Assembly: GCF_025685605.1 (NCBI RefSeq)
Contig: NZ_JAGTUT010000001.1
Location: 4,672,693-4,736,692 of the forward strand
DNA length: 64,000 nucleotides
Source of the DNA: Granulicella arctica
Lineage (GTDB): Bacteria; Acidobacteriota; Terriglobia; Terriglobales; Acidobacteriaceae
Direction: 5' to 3'
Shown: positions 62,142 through 64,000 of the stretch, one piece after another
Numbering within the stretch: the stretch's first letter is position 1
How the letters are laid out: every line of letters starts with the position of its first letter
The notes under the pieces: generated by a model
What the model was told of the DNA's origin: nothing
Databases searched by the model: none
What the model saw: only the letters and a program-made list of their open reading frames with translations
Translations under genes and position numbers: made by a program

Positions 62142-64000
62142 TTAGAAATGAAGCACGATGGTTTGTGGGTGGGCTGAGTTGATGAAGTGCAGGAGGAGTG
62201 TGCGGCCGGTGTGGGTGTATTGGGCCGACTCGAGAGGCTTTCCATCTACGGTGATTTGCTTGACGGATTCTTTGGTGAGGATGCGGATGATGGCGTTGGT
62301 TTGATCGATGCCTTCGGCCTGAAAGTGCAAGGCGTGCGGGGATGCCTGCACGTCTGAGATCTTGGCAGAGGCTGCGAGGATGCGACGAGTGGAGGAAGGG
62401 AAGGTATTGACGTCGAGTAAGAAGGCGCGGGTTCCGGAGGTGATTGGGAATGTGCTCGTTTCTGCGAGGTTAGGGTCGAAGAGATTGATGAGGTCTCCGT
62501 GGACTGTGACGGACGCGGAGTTATCACCAGATAACGGAGCCAAACCTGCGGCTATGACGTAGGGCCCGCGGCGCAGGATCAGGGCGGGTTTCTCTATGAG
62601 CGGGAGATGCGTGGCTGCTGCACCTTGTTGGAGTAACGCGAGGACGGTAGTTGATCCTGTGGGGAGGGCTGCGAGAGTAGCGGGGCTTTGCGGATCGAAG
62701 AGAACGTGGCCGCCGCCGACTGCATTAAGGCCCTTTGCATCGGGGCTGAGGCCGAGGGTTTGGAAGAGATGATCGCGTGGGGTCTCGAAGGAGTTTGGGG
62801 CGGTGTTCCACCAGTCCTTAGCGTGGTTGTAAGGGTCTTCGTCATCGTCAAGAACGATAAGGAGGCCGCCTGATTTTACCCATGCGGCGAGGGCTGTGTG
62901 GAAGGCTGGTGATGGTGGCTTTTGTCCGTCGTAGGTGAGGAAGAGGACCTTGTATCCGGCAAGCGATCCGGAGGGTGCGCTGCCATGATAGGTGGTCTCA
63001 ATCTGGACTGGCTGTACAGGAATGCCACGCCTGAGCAGGGGCAACGCGAGGCCGTAGAAGTGACTGAGGGTGGTGTCTGATGGCTCGGGCGCAGCGCGCT
63101 GGAACATAAGGGTATCGGAGACGAGAATGCCGATGCCTTGTGTGCCCGCGGACTCCCAATGGATGGCTGAGGGTGGCTGCTGCATCTCTCCGAGAGCGTG
63201 GAAAACGGTCTGTAACTCGGTCTCGTATTCCTTGGGAATCAAGGTTCTAATGGGGTCGGGGCTGGTGGGGGATGGCTCGGTGGATGGGCGCTTGGAGTTG
63301 AGGCCGAAGATGCGGTCGGGCCAGGGTAGAACTTCGTAGCGCGAGACTGCTGGTTGGAGAAGCGAGGCGACGAGGGTGCTCTCCCAGTTGGTGCGGTAGT
63401 CGGGCCAGGAGTGGCGAGGGTTGTCTTCGATGGGATCGTTGAGATACCAGATGGGCTTGCCGGAGGAGCGGGCGATGTTGTCGAGCGCTCCATATTCGAG
63501 GAAGGCGGTTTCGAAGGTGCGCTCCTGCAGTTTGCCGTCGTAGAGATTGGGTTCGCGGGCGGTCCCGGTCCATACCTGGGCGATGTATCCGTCAGCGCCA
63601 ACGTCGAGGAGTGAGGATTCGGGGCTGACAATGTTCCACTGGGCGTAGTTGATGAGCGAGTGGGTGGCGACGTAGCAGGGGATGGTTCGATGCTGTGCTG
63701 CGCCGTATTTCTTTACTGCGTCGAAGACCTGCGCTAATGCTCGCTGGTAGAGGAAGTATTTCAGCTTGGAGGCGCGGTATTGGGCGTCTGGGGAGCTGTC
63801 GGGGGCTTGCCAGGGTTCGTGGTAGTAGTCCTGCCACTCGCGCCTGAAGCTATCGCTCCAACCGGCGCGCGCCCAGAACTCGGGCTCTTCGAGATAGATG
63901 GCTTCGGCTCCGGCATCGATTGCGGCTTCGACACCCTTGGCGAGGAAGCGGCCATAGGAAATGCTGGGGGCGATGTAGGGGACTTCGCGGCCGCTATGGA
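62142..64000 (-). CDS. Glycoside-hydrolase-like protein, C-terminal 619 residues
   Basis: The minus-strand frame is open from the stop at 62142 to the right edge of the window (64000) without any ATG, GTG or TTG between 63243 and 64000, so the gene starts outside. Near the edge it reads GVEAAIDAGAEAIYLEEPEFWARAGWSDSFRREWQDYY, a barrel-strand pattern with acidic residues like the catalytic part of sugar hydrolases; later IWYLNDPIEDNPRHSWPDY and RTNWESTLVASLLQP. Further on, GYKVLFLTYDGQKPPSPAFHTALAAWVKSGGLLIVLDDDEDPY resembles the trimerisation-like domain of GH42-type enzymes, and a beta-rich C-terminus ends it. The exact family is unclear. Confidence 0.7.
   Translation of the reverse strand, partial: HSGREVPYIAPSISYGRFLAKGVEAAIDAGAEAIYLEEPEFWARAGWSDSFRREWQDYYHEPWQAPDSSPDAQYRASKLKYFLYQRALAQVFDAVKKYGAAQHRTIPCYVATHSLINYAQWNIVSPESSLLDVGADGYIAQVWTGTAREPNLYDGKLQERTFETAFLEYGALDNIARSSGKPIWYLNDPIEDNPRHSWPDYRTNWESTLVASLLQPAVSRYEVLPWPDRIFGLNSKRPSTEPSPTSPDPIRTLIPKEYETELQTVFHALGEMQQPPSAIHWESAGTQGIGILVSDTLMFQRAAPEPSDTTLSHFYGLALPLLRRGIPVQPVQIETTYHGSAPSGSLAGYKVLFLTYDGQKPPSPAFHTALAAWVKSGGLLIVLDDDEDPYNHAKDWWNTAPNSFETPRDHLFQTLGLSPDAKGLNAVGGGHVLFDPQSPATLAALPTGSTTVLALLQQGAAATHLPLIEKPALILRRGPYVIAAGLAPLSGDNSASVTVHGDLINLFDPNLAETSTFPITSGTRAFLLDVNTFPSSTRRILAASAKISDVQASPHALHFQAEGIDQTNAIIRILTKESVKQITVDGKPLESAQYTHTGRTLLLHFINSAHPQTIVLHF

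Overview
The window looks like a chromosomal stretch from an Acidobacteriota member of the Terriglobia type (Granulicella/Edaphobacter/Terriglobus-like). The evidence is a high G+C content, a hopanoid gene block, an Oar-like TonB receptor with an N-terminal carboxypeptidase-regulatory domain next to a membrane-anchored DNA-binding-like protein, Ig-like repeat lipoproteins, tandem DUF507 genes and a methionine synthase split in two. The genus is inference.

Layout. 1-6.8 kb: hopanoid lipid block, with a dehydrogenase tail, hpnC-hpnD-hpnE (overlapping stop/start codons), two half-size DMT transporters, a DUF3574 protein, a frameshifted small gene and the radical SAM gene hpnJ. 6.9-10.8 kb: an envelope export operon (HlyD-like adaptor, TPR protein, TolC-like channel, small membrane protein) that lacks an inner-membrane pump. 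10.9-14.4 kb: recJ, a conserved hypothetical gene, a thioredoxin-like ferredoxin, two DUF507 genes and tRNA-Glu. 14.7-18.8 kb: a four-carbon acid sugar kinase, a PdxA2-like dehydrogenase and a KdgT-like permease, which together suggest D-threonate/D-erythronate-type catabolism. A PQQ-dehydrogenase remnant sits between them. 18.9-22.5 kb: remnants of sugar-related genes, a frameshifted GMC oxidoreductase and its Tat-exported subunit-3 partner. 22.9-26.8 kb: methionine synthase in two overlapping genes. 26.9-36.5 kb: an Ig-repeat lipoprotein, a gap with a histone-like HU remnant, the membrane regulator and the TonB receptor.

37-42.8 kb: a redox gene group (tautomerase, aldo/keto reductase, two SDRs, a PRISE-type reductase, a siderophore-interacting flavoprotein) around a TetR gene. 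Two nearly identical 16-base palindromes, one before each divergent arm, are likely TetR operators. 42.8-48.7 kb: a decaying region with three same-strand ISNCY-type elements (a stub, a broken copy, an intact copy), a substrate-binding protein gene broken in three frames, and a truncated AraC gene. 49.3-51 kb: arsR-acr3 arsenite resistance. 51.4-53.7 kb: a soluble PAS histidine kinase overlapping an RsbQ-like hydrolase, suggesting a sensor pair.

54-59.3 kb alternates decayed small genes with an intact three-gene group: a MoaF-like protein, a tyrosinase and a CPFC membrane protein. 61.1-64 kb: a LacI regulator convergent with a large glycoside-hydrolase-like gene that runs off the right edge; it is open for its whole 1.86 kb here. 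The many frameshifts could be real decay or, in single cases, assembly errors.
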